From Strigamia acuminata (taxonomy: Eukaryota; Arthropoda; Chilopoda; Geophilomorpha; Linotaeniidae): DNA of 64,000 nucleotides. Of the stretch, positions 24,561-35,964 are shown piece after piece. The notes below the pieces were generated by a model. That model searched no databases and was not told the DNA's origin. It saw only the letters and a program-made list of their open reading frames with translations. How positions within the stretch are numbered: the stretch's first letter is position 1; every line of letters begins with the position of its first letter. The position numbers and the translations under genes are program-made. The stretch is taken from NCBI GenBank assembly GCA_949358305.1, contig OX442319.1:2108001-2172000 (forward strand), read 5' to 3'.

Positions 24561-27500
24561 GTGAACGCCATACCACGCTGAAAACACCGGTTCTCGTCCG
24601 ATCCCCGAAGTTAAGCAGCATCGGGTCTGGTTAGTACTTGGATGGGTGACCGCCTGGGAATCCCAGATGTCGTTCTCTTCGTTTTTATTTTTTTACTTTT
24701 TGCATTTTCAATTTTGTTTGCTGATCATTCAGTATAACTAAAATTATTAGCTCTTACTGATGTGAACGACCATACCATGCTGAAAACACCGGTTCTCGTC
24801 CGATCCCCGAAGTTAAGCAGCATCGGGTCTGGTTAGTACTTGGATGGGTGACCGCCTGGGAATCCCAGATGTCGTTCTCTTCGTTTTTATTTTTTTACTT
24901 TTTGCATTTTCAATTTTGTTTGCTGAGTGTGCATTATTACTAAAATTCACAGCTTGTACTGATGTGAACGACCATACCACGCTGAAAACACCGGTTCTCG
25001 TCCGATCCCCGAAGTTAAGCAGCATCGGGTCTGGTTAGTACTTGGATGGGTGACCGCCTGGGAATCCCAGATGTCGTTCTCTTCGTTTTTATTTTTTTAC
25101 TTTTTGCATTTTCAATTTTGTTTGCTGAGTGCATTATTACTAAAATTCACAGCTTGTACTGATGTGAACGACCATACCACGCTGAAAACACCGGTTCTCG
25201 TCCGATCCTCGAAGTTAAGCAGCATCGGGTCTGGTTAGTACTTGGATGGGTGACCGCCTGGGAATCCCAGATGTCGTTCTCTTCGTTTTTATTTTTTTAC
25301 TTTTTGCATTTTCAATTTTGTTTGCTGAGTGTGCATTATTACTAAAATTCGCAGCTTGTACTGATGTGAACGACCATACCACGCTGAAAACACCGGTTCT
25401 CGTCCGATCCCCGAAGTTAAGCAGCATCGGGTCTGGTTAGTACTTGGATGGGTGACCGCCTTGGAATCCCAGATGTCGTTCTCTTCGTTTTTATTTTTTT
25501 ACTTTTTGCATTTTCAATTTTGTTTGCTGAGTGTGCATTATTACTAAAATTCACAGCTTGTACTGATGTGAACGACCATACCACGCTGAAAACACCGGTT
25601 CTCGTCCGATCCCCGAAGTTAAGCAGCATCGGGTCTGGTTAGTACTTGGATGGGTGACCGCCTTGGAATCCCAGATGTCGTTCTCTTCGTTTTTATTTTT
25701 TTACTTTTTGCATTTTCAATTTTGTTTGCTGAGTGTGCATTATTACTAAAATTCACAGCTTGTACTGATGTGAACGCCATACCACGCTGAAAACACCGGT
25801 TCTCGTCCGATCCCCGAAGTTAAGCAGCATCGGGTCTGGTTAGTACTTGGATGGGTGACCGCCTGGGAATCCCAGATGTCGTTCTCTTCGTTTTTATTTT
25901 TTTACTTTTTGCATTTTCAATTTTGTTTGCTGAGTGTGCATTATTACTAAAATTCGCAGCTTGTACTGATGTGAACGACCATACCACGCTGAAAACACCG
26001 GTTCTCGTCCGATCCCCGAAGTTAAGCAGCATCGGGTCTGGTTAGTACTTGGATGGGTGACCGCCTTGGAATCCCAGATGTCGTTCTCTTCGTTTTTATT
26101 TTTTTACTTTTTGCATTTTCAATTTTGTTTGCTGAGTGTGCATTATTACTAAAATTCACAGCTTGTACTGATGTGAACGCCATACCACGCTGAAAACACC
26201 GGTTCTCGTCCGATCCCCGAAGTTAAGCAGCATCGGGTCTGGTTAGTACTTGGATGGGTGACCGCCTGGGAATCCCAGATGTCGTTCTCTTCGTTTTTAT
26301 TTTTTTACTTTTTGCATTTTCAATTTTGTTTGCTGATCATTCAGTATAACTAAAATTATTAGCTCTTACTGATGTGAACGACCATACCATGCTGAAAACA
26401 CCGGTTCTCGTCCGATCCCCGAAGTTAAGCAGCATCGGGTCTGGTTAGTACTTGGATGGGTGACCGCCTGGGAATCCCAGATGTCGTTCTCTTCGTTTTT
26501 ATTTTTTTACTTTTTGCATTTTCAATTTTGTTTGCTGAGTGTGCATTATTACTAAAATTCACAGCTTGTACTGATGTGAACGACCATACCACGCTGAAAA
26601 CACCGGTTCTCGTCCGATCCCCGAAGTTAAGCAGCATCGGGTCTGGTTAGTACTTGGATGGGTGACCGCCTGGGAATCCCAGATGTCGTTCTCTTCGTTT
26701 TTATTTTTTTACTTTTTGCATTTTCAATTTTGTTTGCTGAGTGCATTATTACTAAAATTCACAGCTTGTACTGATGTGAACGACCATACCACGCTGAAAA
26801 CACCGGTTCTCGTCCGATCCTCGAAGTTAAGCAGCATCGGGTCTGGTTAGTACTTGGATGGGTGACCGCCTGGGAATCCCAGATGTCGTTCTCTTCGTTT
26901 TTATTTTTTTACTTTTTGCATTTTCAATTTTGTTTGCTGAGTGTGCATTATTACTAAAATTCACAGCTTGTACTGATGTGAACGACCATACCACGCTGAA
27001 AACACCGGTTCTCGTCCGATCCCCGAAGTTAAGCAGCATCGGGTCTGGTTAGTACTTGGATGGGTGACCGCCTGGGAATCCCAGATGTCGTTCTCTTCGT
27101 TTTTATTTTTTTACTTTTTGCATTTTCAATTTTGTTTGCTGAGTGTGCATTATTACTAAAATTCGCAGCTTGTACTGATGTGAACGACCATACCACGCTG
27201 AAAACACCGGTTCTCGTCCGATCCCCGAAGTTAAGCAGCGTCGGGTCTGGTTAGTACTTGGATGGGTGACCGCCTGGGAATCCCAGATGTCGTTCTCTTC
27301 GTTTTTATTTTTTTACTTTTTGCATTTTCAATTTTGTTTGCTGATCATTCAGTATAACTAAAATTATTAGCTCTTACTGATGTGAACGACCATACCATGC
27401 TGAAAACACCGGTTCTCGTCCGATCCCCGAAGTTAAGCAGCATCGGGTCTGGTTAGTACTTGGATGGGTGACCGCCTGGGAATCCCAGATGTCGTTCTCT

Positions 27501-28506
27501 TCGTTTTTATTTTTTTACTTTTTGCATTTTCAATTTTGTTTGCTGAGTGTGCATTATTACTAAAATTCACAGCTTGTACTGATGTGAACGACCATACCAC
27601 GCTGAAAACACCGGTTCTCGTCCGATCCCCGAAGTTAAGCAGCATCGGGTCTGGTTAGTACTTGGATGGGTGACCGCCTGGGAATCCCAGATGTCGTTCT
27701 CTTCGTTTTTATTTTTTTACTTTTTGCATTTTCAATTTTGTTTGCTGAGTGCATTATTACTAAAATTCACAGCTTGTACTGATGTGAACGACCATACCAC
27801 GCTGAAAACACCGGTTCTCGTCCGATCCTCGAAGTTAAGCAGCATCGGGTCTGGTTAGTACTTGGATGGGTGACCGCCTGGGAATCCCAGATGTCGTTCT
27901 CTTCGTTTTTATTTTTTTACTTTTTGCATTTTCAATTTTGTTTGCTGAGTGTGCATTATTACTAAAATTCACAGCTTGTACTGATGTGAACGACCATACC
28001 ACGCTGAAAACACCGGTTCTCGTCCGATCCCCGAAGTTAAGCAGCATCGGGTCTGGTTAGTACTTGGATGGGTGACCGCCTGGGAATCCCAGATGTCGTT
28101 CTCTTCGTTTTTATTTTTTTACTTTTTGCATTTTCAATTTTGTTTGCTGAGTGTGCATTATTACTAAAATTCGCAGCTTGTACTGATGTGAACGACCATA
28201 CCACGCTGAAAACACCGGTTCTCGTCCGATCCCCGAAGTTAAGCAGCATCGGGTCTGGTTAGTACTTGGATGGGTGACCGCCTTGGAATCCCAGATGTCG
28301 TTCTCTTCGTTTTTATTTTTTTACTTTTTGCATTTTCAATTTTGTTTGCTGAGTGTGCATTATTACTAAAATTCACAGCTTGTACTGATGTGAACGCCAT
28401 ACCACGCTGAAAACACCGGTTCTCGTCCGATCCCCGAAGTTAAGCAGCATCGGGTCTGGTTAGTACTTGGATGGGTGACCGCCTGGGAATCCCAGATGTC
28501 GTTCTC
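24561..28506 (+). rRNA. 5S rRNA genes, 20 copies with mixed register
   Basis: Gene starts: 24561, 24762, 24964, 25164, 25366, 25568, 25770, 25971, 26173, 26374, 26576, 26776, 26978, 27180, 27382, 27584, 27784, 27986, 28188 and 28390. Those at 24561, 25770, 26173 and 28390 are 117 nt: they read gaacgccat, with one A missing near +8 in helix I. Those at 25164, 26776 and 27784 carry C46T and sit after a spacer with a 2-nt deletion. The rest are 118 nt. The repeated combination of these markers shows block-wise copying. Confidence 0.93.
27180..27297 (+). rRNA. 5S rRNA gene with A61G (restored helix II pair)
   Basis: This is the only copy I noticed that reads gcagcgtcggg, with G at +61. With C at +17 it forms a C17-G61 pair, as in typical animal 5S rRNA. 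Most other copies have C17 opposite A61. Confidence 0.85.
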
Positions 28507-28590
28507 TTCGTTTTTATTTTTTTACTTTTTGCATTTTCAATTTTGTTTGCTGAGTGTGCATTATTACTAAAATTCACAGCTTGTACTGAT

Positions 28591-31500
28591 GTGAACGACC
28601 ATACCACGCTGAAAACACCGGTTCTCGTCCGATCCCCGAAGTTAAGCAGCATCGGGTCTGGTTAGTACTTGGATGGGTGACCGCCTGGGAATCCCAGATG
28701 TCGTTCTCTTCGTTTTTATTTTTTTACTTTTTGCATTTTTAATTTTGTTTGCTGAGTGTGCATTATTACTAAAATTCACAGCTTGTACTGATGTGAACGA
28801 CCATACCACGCTGAAAACACCGGTTCTTGTCCGATCCCCGAAGTTAAGCAGCATCGGGTCTGGTTAGTACTTGGATGGGTGACCGCCTGGGAATCCCAGA
28901 TGTCGTTCCCTTCGTTTTTATTTTTTTACTTTTTGCATTTTCAATTTTGTTTGCTGAGTGTGCATTATTACTAAAATTCACAGCTTGTACTGATGTGAAC
29001 GACCATACCACGCTGAAAACACCGGTTCTCGTCCGATCCCCGAAGTTAAGCAGCATCGGGTCTGGTTAGTACTTGGATGGGTGACCGCCTGGGAATCCCA
29101 GATGTTGTTCTCTTCATTTTTATTTTTTTACTTTTTGCATTTTCAATTTTGTTTGCTGATCATTCAGTATAACTAAAATTATTAGCTCTTACTGATGTGA
29201 ACAACCATACCATGCTGAAAACACCGGTTCTCGTCCGATCCCCGAAGTTAAGCAGCATCGGGTCTGGTTAGTACTTGGATGGGTGACTGCCTGGGAATCC
29301 CAGATGTCGTTCTCTTCGTTTTTATTTTTTTACTTTTTGCATTTTCAATTTTGTTTGCTGAGTGTGCATTATTACTAAAATTCACAGCTTGTACTGATGT
29401 GAACGACCATACCACGCTGAAAACACCCGTTCTCGTCCGATCCCCGAAGTTAAGCAGCATCGGGTCTGGTTAGTACTTGGATGGGTGACCGCCTGGGAAT
29501 CCCAGATGTCGTTCTTTTCGTTTTTATTTTTTTACTTTTTGCATTTTCAATTTTGTTTGCTGAGTGTGCATTATTACTAAAATTCACAGCTTGTACTGAT
29601 GTGAACGACCATACCACGCTGAAAACACCGGTTCTCGTCCGATCCCCGAAGTTAAGCAGCATCGGGTCTGGTTAGTACTTGGATGGGTGACCGCCTGGGA
29701 ATCCCAGATGTCGTTCTCTTCGTTTTTATTTTTTTACTTTTTGCATTTTCAATTTTGTTTGCTGAGTGTGCATTATTACTAAAATTCACAGCTTGTACTG
29801 ATGTGAACGACCATACCACGCTGAAAACACCGGTTCTCGTCCGATCCCCGAAGTTAAGCAGCATCGGGTCTGGTTAGTACTTGGATGGGTGACCGCCTGG
29901 GAATCCCAGATGTCGTTCTCTTCGTTTTTATTTTTTTACTTTTTGCATTTTCAATTTTGTTTGCTGAGTGTGCATTATTACTAAAATTCACAGTTTGTAC
30001 TGATGTGAACGACCATACCACGCTGAAAACACCGGTTCTCGTCCGATCCCCGAAGTTAAGCAGCATCGGGTCTGGTTAGTACTTGGATGGGTGACCGCCT
30101 GGGAATCCCAGATGTCGTTCTCTTCGTTTTTATTTTTTTACTTTTTGCATTTTCAATTTTGTTTGCTGATCATTCAGTATAACTAAAATTATTAGCTCTT
30201 ACTGATGTGAACGACCATACCATGCTGAAAACACCGGTTCTCGTCCGATCCCCGAAGTTAAGCAGCATCGGGTCTGGTTAGTACTTGGATGGGTGACCGC
30301 CTGGGAATCCCAGATGTCGTTCTCTTCGTTTTTATTTTTTTACTTTTTGCATTTTCAATTTTGTTTGCTGAGTGTGCATTATTACTAAAATTCACAGCTT
30401 GTACTGATGTGAACGACCATACCACGCTGAAAACACCGGTTCTCGTCCGATCCCCGAAGTTAAGCAGCATCGGGTCTGGTTAGTACTTGGATGGGTGACC
30501 GCCTGGGAATCCCAGATGTCGTTCTCTTCGTTTTTATTTTTTTACTTTTTGCATTTTCAATTTTGTTTGCTGAGTGTGCATTATTACTAAAATTCACAGC
30601 TTGTACTGATGTGAACGACCATACCACGCTGAAAACACCGGTTCTCGTCCGATCCCCGAAGTTAAGCAGCATCGGGTCTGGTTAGTACTTGGATGGGTGA
30701 CCGCCTGGGAATCCCAGATGTCGTTCTCTTCGTTTTTATTTTTTTACTTTTTGCATTTTCAATTTTGTTTGCTGAGTGTGCATTATTACTAAAATTCACA
30801 GCTTGTACTGATGAGAACGACCATACCACGCTGAAAACACCGGTTCTCGTCCGATCCCCGAAGTTAAGCAGCATCGGGTCTGGTTAGTACTTGGATGGGT
30901 GACCGCCTGGGAATCCCAGATGTCGTTCTCTTCGTTTTTATTTTTTTACTTTTTGCATTTTCAATTTTGTTTGCTGAGTGTGCATTATTACTAAAATTCA
31001 CAGCTTGTACTGATGTGAACGACCATACCACGCTGAAAACACCGGTTCTCGTCCGATCCCCGAAGTTAAGCAGCATCGGGTCTGGTTAGTACTTGGATGG
31101 GTGACCGCCTGGGAATCCCAGATGTCGTTCTCTTCGTTTTTATTTTTTTACTTTTTGCATTTTCAATTTTGTTTGCTGAGTGTGCATTATTACTAAAATT
31201 CACAGCTTGTACTGATGAGAACGACCATACCACGCTGAAAACACCGGTTCTCGTCCGATCCCCGAAGTTAAGCAGCATCGGGTCTGGTTAGTACTTGGAT
31301 GGGTGACCGCCTGGGAATCCCAGATGTCGTTCTCTTCGTTTTTATTTTTTTACTTTTTGCATTTTCAATTTTGTTTGCTGAGTGTGCATTATTACTAAAA
31401 TTCACAGCTTGTACTGATGTGAACGACCATACCACGCTGAAAACACCGGTTCTCGTCCGATCCCCGAAGTTAAGCAGCATCGGGTCTGGTTAGTACTTGG

Positions 31501-32950
31501 ATGGGTGACCGCCTGGGAATCCCAGATGTCGTTCTCTTCGTTTTTATTTTTTTACTTTTTGCATTTTCAATTTTGTTTGCTGAGTGTGCATTATTACTAA
31601 AATTCACAGCTTGTACTGATGTGAACGACCATACCACGCTGAAAACACCGGTTCTCGTCCGATCCCCGAAGTTAAGCAGCATCGGGTCTGGTTAGTACTT
31701 GGATGGGTGACCGCCTGGGAATCCCAGATGTCGTTCTCTTCGTTTTTATTTTTTTACTTTTTGCATTTTCAATTTTGTTTGCTGAGTGTGCATTATTACT
31801 AAAATTCACAGCTTGTACTGATGTGAACGACCATACCACGCTGAAAACACCGGTTCTCGTCCGATCCCCGAAGTTAAGCAGCATCGGGTCTGGTTAGTAC
31901 TTGGATGGGTGACCGCCTGGGAATCCCAGATGTCGTTCTCTTCGTTTTTATTTTTTTACTTTTTGCATTTTCAATTTTGTTTGCTGAGTGTGCATTATTA
32001 CTAAAATTCACAGCTTGTACTGATGTAAACGACCATACCACGCTGAAAACACCGGTTCTCGTCCGATCCCCGAAGTTAAGCAGCATCGGGTCTGGTTAGT
32101 ACTTGGATGGGTGACCGCCTGGGAATCCCAGATGTCGTTCTCTTCGTTTTTATTTTTTTACTTTTTGCATTTTCAATTTTGTTTGCTGAGTGTGCATTAT
32201 TACTAAAATTCGCAGCTTGTACTGATGTGAACAACCATACCACGCTGAAAACACCGGTTCTAGTCCGATCCCCGAAGTTAAGCAGCATCGGGTCTGGTTA
32301 GTACTTGGATGGGTGACCGCCTTGGAATCCCAGATGTCGTTCTCTTCGTTTTTATTTTTTTACTTTTTGCATTTTCAATTTTGTTTGCTGATCATTCAGT
32401 ATAACTAAAATTATTAGCTCTTACTGATGTGAACGACCATACCATGCTGAAAACACCGGTTCTCGTCCGATCCCCGAAGTTAAGCAGCATCGGGTCTGGT
32501 TAGTACTTGGATGGGTGACCGCCTGGGAATCCCAGATGTCGTTCTCTTCGTTTTTTTTTTTTTACTTTTTGCATTTTCAATTTTGTTTGCTGAGTGTGCA
32601 TTATTACTAAAATTCACAGCTTGTACTGATGTGAACGACCATACCACGCTGAAAACACCGGTTCTCGTCCGATCCCCGAAGTTAAGCAGCATCGGGTCTG
32701 GTTAGTACTTGGATGGGTGACCGCCTGGGAATCCCAGATGTCGTTCTCTTCGTTTTTATTTTTTTACTTTTTGCATTTTCAATTTTGTTTGCTGATCATT
32801 CAGTATAACTAAAATTATTAGCTCTTACTGATGTGAACGACCATACCATGCTGAAAACACCGGTTCTCGTCCGATCCCCGAAGTTAAGCAGCATCGGGTC
32901 TGGTTAGTACTTGGATGGGTGACCGCCTGGGAATCCCAGATGTCGTTCTC
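28591..32950 (+). rRNA. 5S rRNA genes, 22 tandem copies
   Basis: Complete 118-nt genes start at 28591 and then every 202 nt to 32833. Variants: the copies at 30813 and 31217 follow unchanged spacers but begin gagaacgacc (+2 changed), two units apart. The copy at 28793 reads ggttcttgtcc (C36T). The copy at 32227 begins gtgaacaacc and reads ggttctagtcc (C36A). The unit at about 32550 has an uninterrupted T-run after the gene. Confidence 0.94.
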
Positions 32951-33034
32951 TTCGTTTTTATTTTTTTACTTTTTGCATTTTCAATTTTGTTTGCTGAGTG
33001 TGCATTATTACTAAAATTCACAGCTTGTACTGAT

Positions 33035-33757
33035 GTGAACGCCATACCACGCTGAAAACACCGGTTCTCGTCCGATCCCCGAAGTTAAGCAGCATCGGGT
33101 CTGGTTAGTACTTGGATGGGTGACCGCCTGGGAATCCCAGATGTCGTTCTCTTCGTTTTTATTTTTTTACTTTTTGCATTTTCAATTTTGTTTGCTGAGT
33201 GTGCATTATTACTAAAATTCACAGCTTGTACTGATGTGAACGACCATACCACGCTGAAAACACCGGTTCTCGTCCGATCCCCGAAGTTAAGCAGCATCGG
33301 GTCTGGTTAGTACTTGGATGGGTGACCGCCTGGGAATCCCAGATGTCGTTCTCTTCGTTTTTATTTTTTTACTTTTTGCATTTTCAATTTTGTTTGCTGA
33401 GTGTGCATTATTACTAAAATTCACAGCTTGTACTGATGTGAACGACCATACCATGCTGAAAACACCGGTTCTCGTCCGATCCCCGAAGTTAAGCAGCATC
33501 GGGTCTGGTTAGTACTTGGATGGGTGACCGCCTGGGAATCCCAGATGTCGTTCTCTTCGTTTTTATTTTTTTACTTTTTGCATTTTCAATTTTGTTTGCT
33601 GAGTGTGCATTATTACTAAAATTCACAGCTTGTACTGATGTGAACGACCATACCACGCTGAAAACACCGGTTCTCGTCCGATCCCCGAAGTTAAGCAGCA
33701 TCGGGTCTGGTTAGTACTTGGATGGGTGACCGCCTGGAAATCCCAGATGTCGTTCTC
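33035..33757 (+). rRNA. 5S rRNA genes, 4 copies next to the insertion
   Basis: Gene starts: 33035 (117 nt, gaacgccat), 33236, 33438 (T17 after a class A spacer, an exception to linkage) and 33640 (cctggaaatcc, G99A). These are the last complete genes before the copia insertion. Confidence 0.93.
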
Positions 33758-33841
33758 TTCGTTTTTATTTTTTTACTTTTTGCATTTTCAATTTTGTTTG
33801 CTGATCATTCAGTATAACTAAAATTATTAGCTCTTACTGAT

Positions 33842-33919
33842 GTGAACGACCATACCATGCTGAAAACACCAGTTCTCGTCCGATCCCCGAAGTTAAGCAG
33901 CATCGGGTCTGGTTAGTAC
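33842..33919 (+). pseudogene. 5S gene, 5' part, interrupted by copia element
   Basis: Positions +1 to +78 of a 5S gene with T17 and the rare G30A (caccagttc). The copia element starts immediately after agtac. The 3' part is at 48117-48161. The split lies between the intermediate element and the C box, so the internal promoter is destroyed. G30A is otherwise seen only at the left edge of the second copy of the element. Confidence 0.95.
33915..33919 (+). repeat. Target site duplication AGTAC (family 1, copy 1, left)
   Basis: AGTAC occurs once in an intact 5S gene (+74 to +78). Here it precedes the LTR start TGTTGATG, and the same five bases follow the right LTR at 48117-48121. Confidence 0.95.
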
Positions 33920-34187
33920 TGTTGATGTGTAAAACATCATTTGATCTGATATGGATCCTATTTTATTAATTTATTAATATGTTTCTAGTTATATATTCTC
34001 GTATTATTGTTTTACAATGTTTATATCGATTAGTTATATCGTTATTCCATATTTCCTTTAATCCGTGCTTGAATGCACGATGCTATGTTCTTTTAGTTGT
34101 GTTTGACATTAAGCACGTTGCAGTTGCTATCTGTTTGTGCTTATAGTGTATTATTCCGCCACTAGTTGGCGTTACTGTTGTATTCTG
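33920..34187 (+). repeat. Family 1 copy 1, 5' LTR, left part
   Basis: First 268 bp of the 546-bp LTR, homologous to the start of the LTR at 47571. It contains an A/T-rich ttatatattc at about 33989 that could be a TATA box. The LTR resumes at 41198 after the nested element and the duplicated TTCTG. Confidence 0.95.
34183..34187 (+). repeat. Target site duplication TTCTG (nested element, left)
   Basis: TTCTG occurs once in uninterrupted LTRs of family 1 (gtattctgttatcc) and twice here, at 34183-34187 and 41193-41197, flanking the nested element. Confidence 0.94.
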
Positions 34188-34710
34188 TGTTGGAAATAAG
34201 TTTCTTTTGTAGGCAAATAAGTTGCATGTCCGAGTATGTTTACCTTACCAAGCGCGTTAATTGCGCGATGATATCTGGCGCGAGTTTATGGTTTATTGCG
34301 CCATTAGTACAACGTGCCTTTAATTGTTCAGTGTATTTGTATTACCTGCCCTGAGTTGCGAATTTGTATAATACGCAGGAATACTGTACGTGCATTTAAG
34401 TGACATTGTTGTTAAATACATTTGTGTATTTATATGCGTTAAGTTTATGTATATTATCTGGCATTTGTAAGATTATAAATGCCATGCCAAATGTATTTCC
34501 GTATTGTTTGCATTTTACATGATTTGTTCTATGTTCAACATTTATGTGATCATAAGTCACCTGATCAATGATTCTATGTAACACATAAATGATTTGTTCT
34601 GTATGCACTCTTGAGTTGAAAACCATGATTAAACATGGCCACCGCCTGTGCGGATTTTTGGCAAAGCCAAATATGCTGTTTTGGACTTACACCATCATTT
34701 ATTTTCCACA
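34188..34710 (+). repeat. Family 2, 5' LTR (523 bp)
   Basis: Starts TGTTGGAAATAAG and ends ttattttccaca. It looks identical to the LTR at 40670-41192. Small ORFs inside it also occur in the other LTR and have no known product. Confidence 0.96.
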
Positions 34711-34711
34711 T

Positions 34712-34727
34712 TGGTAGCAGAGGATGG
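34712..34727 (+). promoter_or_regulatory. Primer binding site, initiator-Met tRNA (family 2)
   Basis: TGGTAGCAGAGGATGG, one base after the LTR, is complementary to the 3' end of animal initiator-Met tRNA including CCA. It would prime minus-strand reverse transcription. The tRNA match is from memory of animal tRNAi-Met sequences. Confidence 0.88.
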
Positions 34728-35964
34728 TTCTCTGTAAGTCCAGCGTGAGTTTCGTGGCCAAATTCGAACTCAGCCCGAAATTCTGACCAGGAACGCATAT
34801 TTTCGGCAACCACGGACATCGCGCACGACCCGGGCGGACCGTAGAGACAGAAACCAGGCATCGACGAACGTCTGAAGTGCGTCGTTTAGCAGCGAAGCCA
34901 AGTTCGGGGCGGCAACGACGGAATTATTCGTTTTGGACGGTTTTCAAGCGATTTTCAACGCTGGAACCAGAGCGTTTTCATTAAGAACAGTGAATATAAT
35001 GTACTATTATTATTTTTCGTTATATTTAACAGTGGGAAACTGTTAAATCACGTCGAGTTGCGTTTACTTCACGAATCCAGTTTTTCGGAAATCCAAGATG
35101 GCGGCGCCCGTCTGGTAGTGGTTTGTGCAGCAAATTTACCGTGAATTCGTGGTTTTTGGATGAGAAAGGACACACACAACAGTAAATATAAGTTGTATGA
35201 AGTATTAATGCTCTTTTTGTTTATTTTTGACGTGAATTGCTGCGGATTTCGGCAATTTCTCCACGTATCAATACGCACGAAGATCGTCGGCAATTTAGCG
35301 GCGATTCGACGACGTACGACGTACGTTTCTTCGCGCACACGTTTCGACAACGTGCTTGGAAGCTCCGTGGACACTCCCAGGAGCATTTACGAACGTGAAA
35401 CGTTCATATCATCCACTGGAAAAGCCGCAATTTGCACAACGGCAATTGCGAAGTCGCGAACGATCGCGATTGTGTGCGAGGAAGGAAATTCCGCACACAC
35501 ACGAGCCTGTACCCCGGCGTACTATCGTGCTACGAGGGAGCGACCAGCTGCCAGCTTGGGGATCGTTTTGCGACGCACAGTCCCGCAAATACACGAATCA
35601 TCTCAACTTTGCCAACTTCACATCGATTTAAGTGCATTTAGGGGTTCGAAATTACTTGTCATTAGTTATTTAAGGTTTTGTTTGGGCCCTTTAGTGTGTT
35701 TGGCACCCTCTAGTCAGTCGACTAGTGCCATCCTATTTCTGCACAGGCTTTCCCTGGCCACCGAGTGTCCCGCGGTCCTAGGAGTCCGGTCGGAACTCGG
35801 GGGATACTGTGTAGAGTTTTGCATCTCACTTAGTGAGATTTGTCCTAGGGTGGATTGTGATATTTCGCCTAATTTTTGGGGGAATTTACTGTGTCTTCAG
35901 ATTATTTTTGTGAAAGTGTTTGTGCAAAGTGAATTGTGCTACGGTATTATTTTGAAATTTGATC
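34728..35964 (+). other. Family 2 leader (untranslated region)
   Basis: A 1.24-kb stretch between PBS and the Gag-Pol start. It holds a CCAAGATGGCGGC motif (35093-35105) and a CCTAGG then GGGGGATACT pair (35777-35808) that is also found in family 1. A 276-codon ORF (35160-35990) runs through most of it in another frame and overlaps the Gag-Pol start by 26 nt; I do not recognise its product and family 1 has no counterpart. Confidence 0.7.
35093..35105 (+). promoter_or_regulatory. YY1/Pho-like motif in family 2 leader
   Basis: CCAAGATGGCGGC matches the known YY1 consensus (AAGATGGCGGC). A near-identical CCAAGATGGCGAC lies in the LTRs of family 1. Binding is not shown. Confidence 0.5.

Larger units (their letters stand above)
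1..33919 (+). repeat. 5S rDNA tandem array, left block (about 168 units of 202 bp)
   Basis: Head-to-tail 202-bp units, each a 118-nt 5S gene plus an 84-nt spacer. The proximal 45 nt of the spacer are T-rich and nearly constant. The distal 39 nt come in two classes: A (starts gagtgtgcatta) and B (starts gatcattcagta). By eye 34 of about 168 spacers are class B, the rest A. Units are close to identical; indels of 1-8 nt shift the register at a few places, given under the gene blocks. No other gene is visible in this block. It ends at 33919, where a copia element interrupts a 5S gene. Confidence 0.97.

Noticed and set aside
178-33714. Hundreds of identical 64- and 70-codon ORFs on both strands in the array
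   Set aside because: They lie in the 5S gene and spacer, recur every 202 bp, and their frame is set by the rRNA sequence. Class B spacers simply break them. No coding signal of their own.
1-33919. CRISPR-like regular repeats
   Set aside because: The period is 202 bp with near-identical spacers and a clear 5S gene; no short repeats with unique spacers.
34188-34710. Small ORFs in the family 2 LTRs (about 60-76 codons)
   Set aside because: Identical in both LTRs, no similarity to known proteins, and typical of chance frames.
35959-35964. Extra two codons before the Gag-Pol ATG of family 2
   Set aside because: The upstream codon is TTG, not ATG; the ATG at 35965 has a good context and matches the gATCATG context of family 1.
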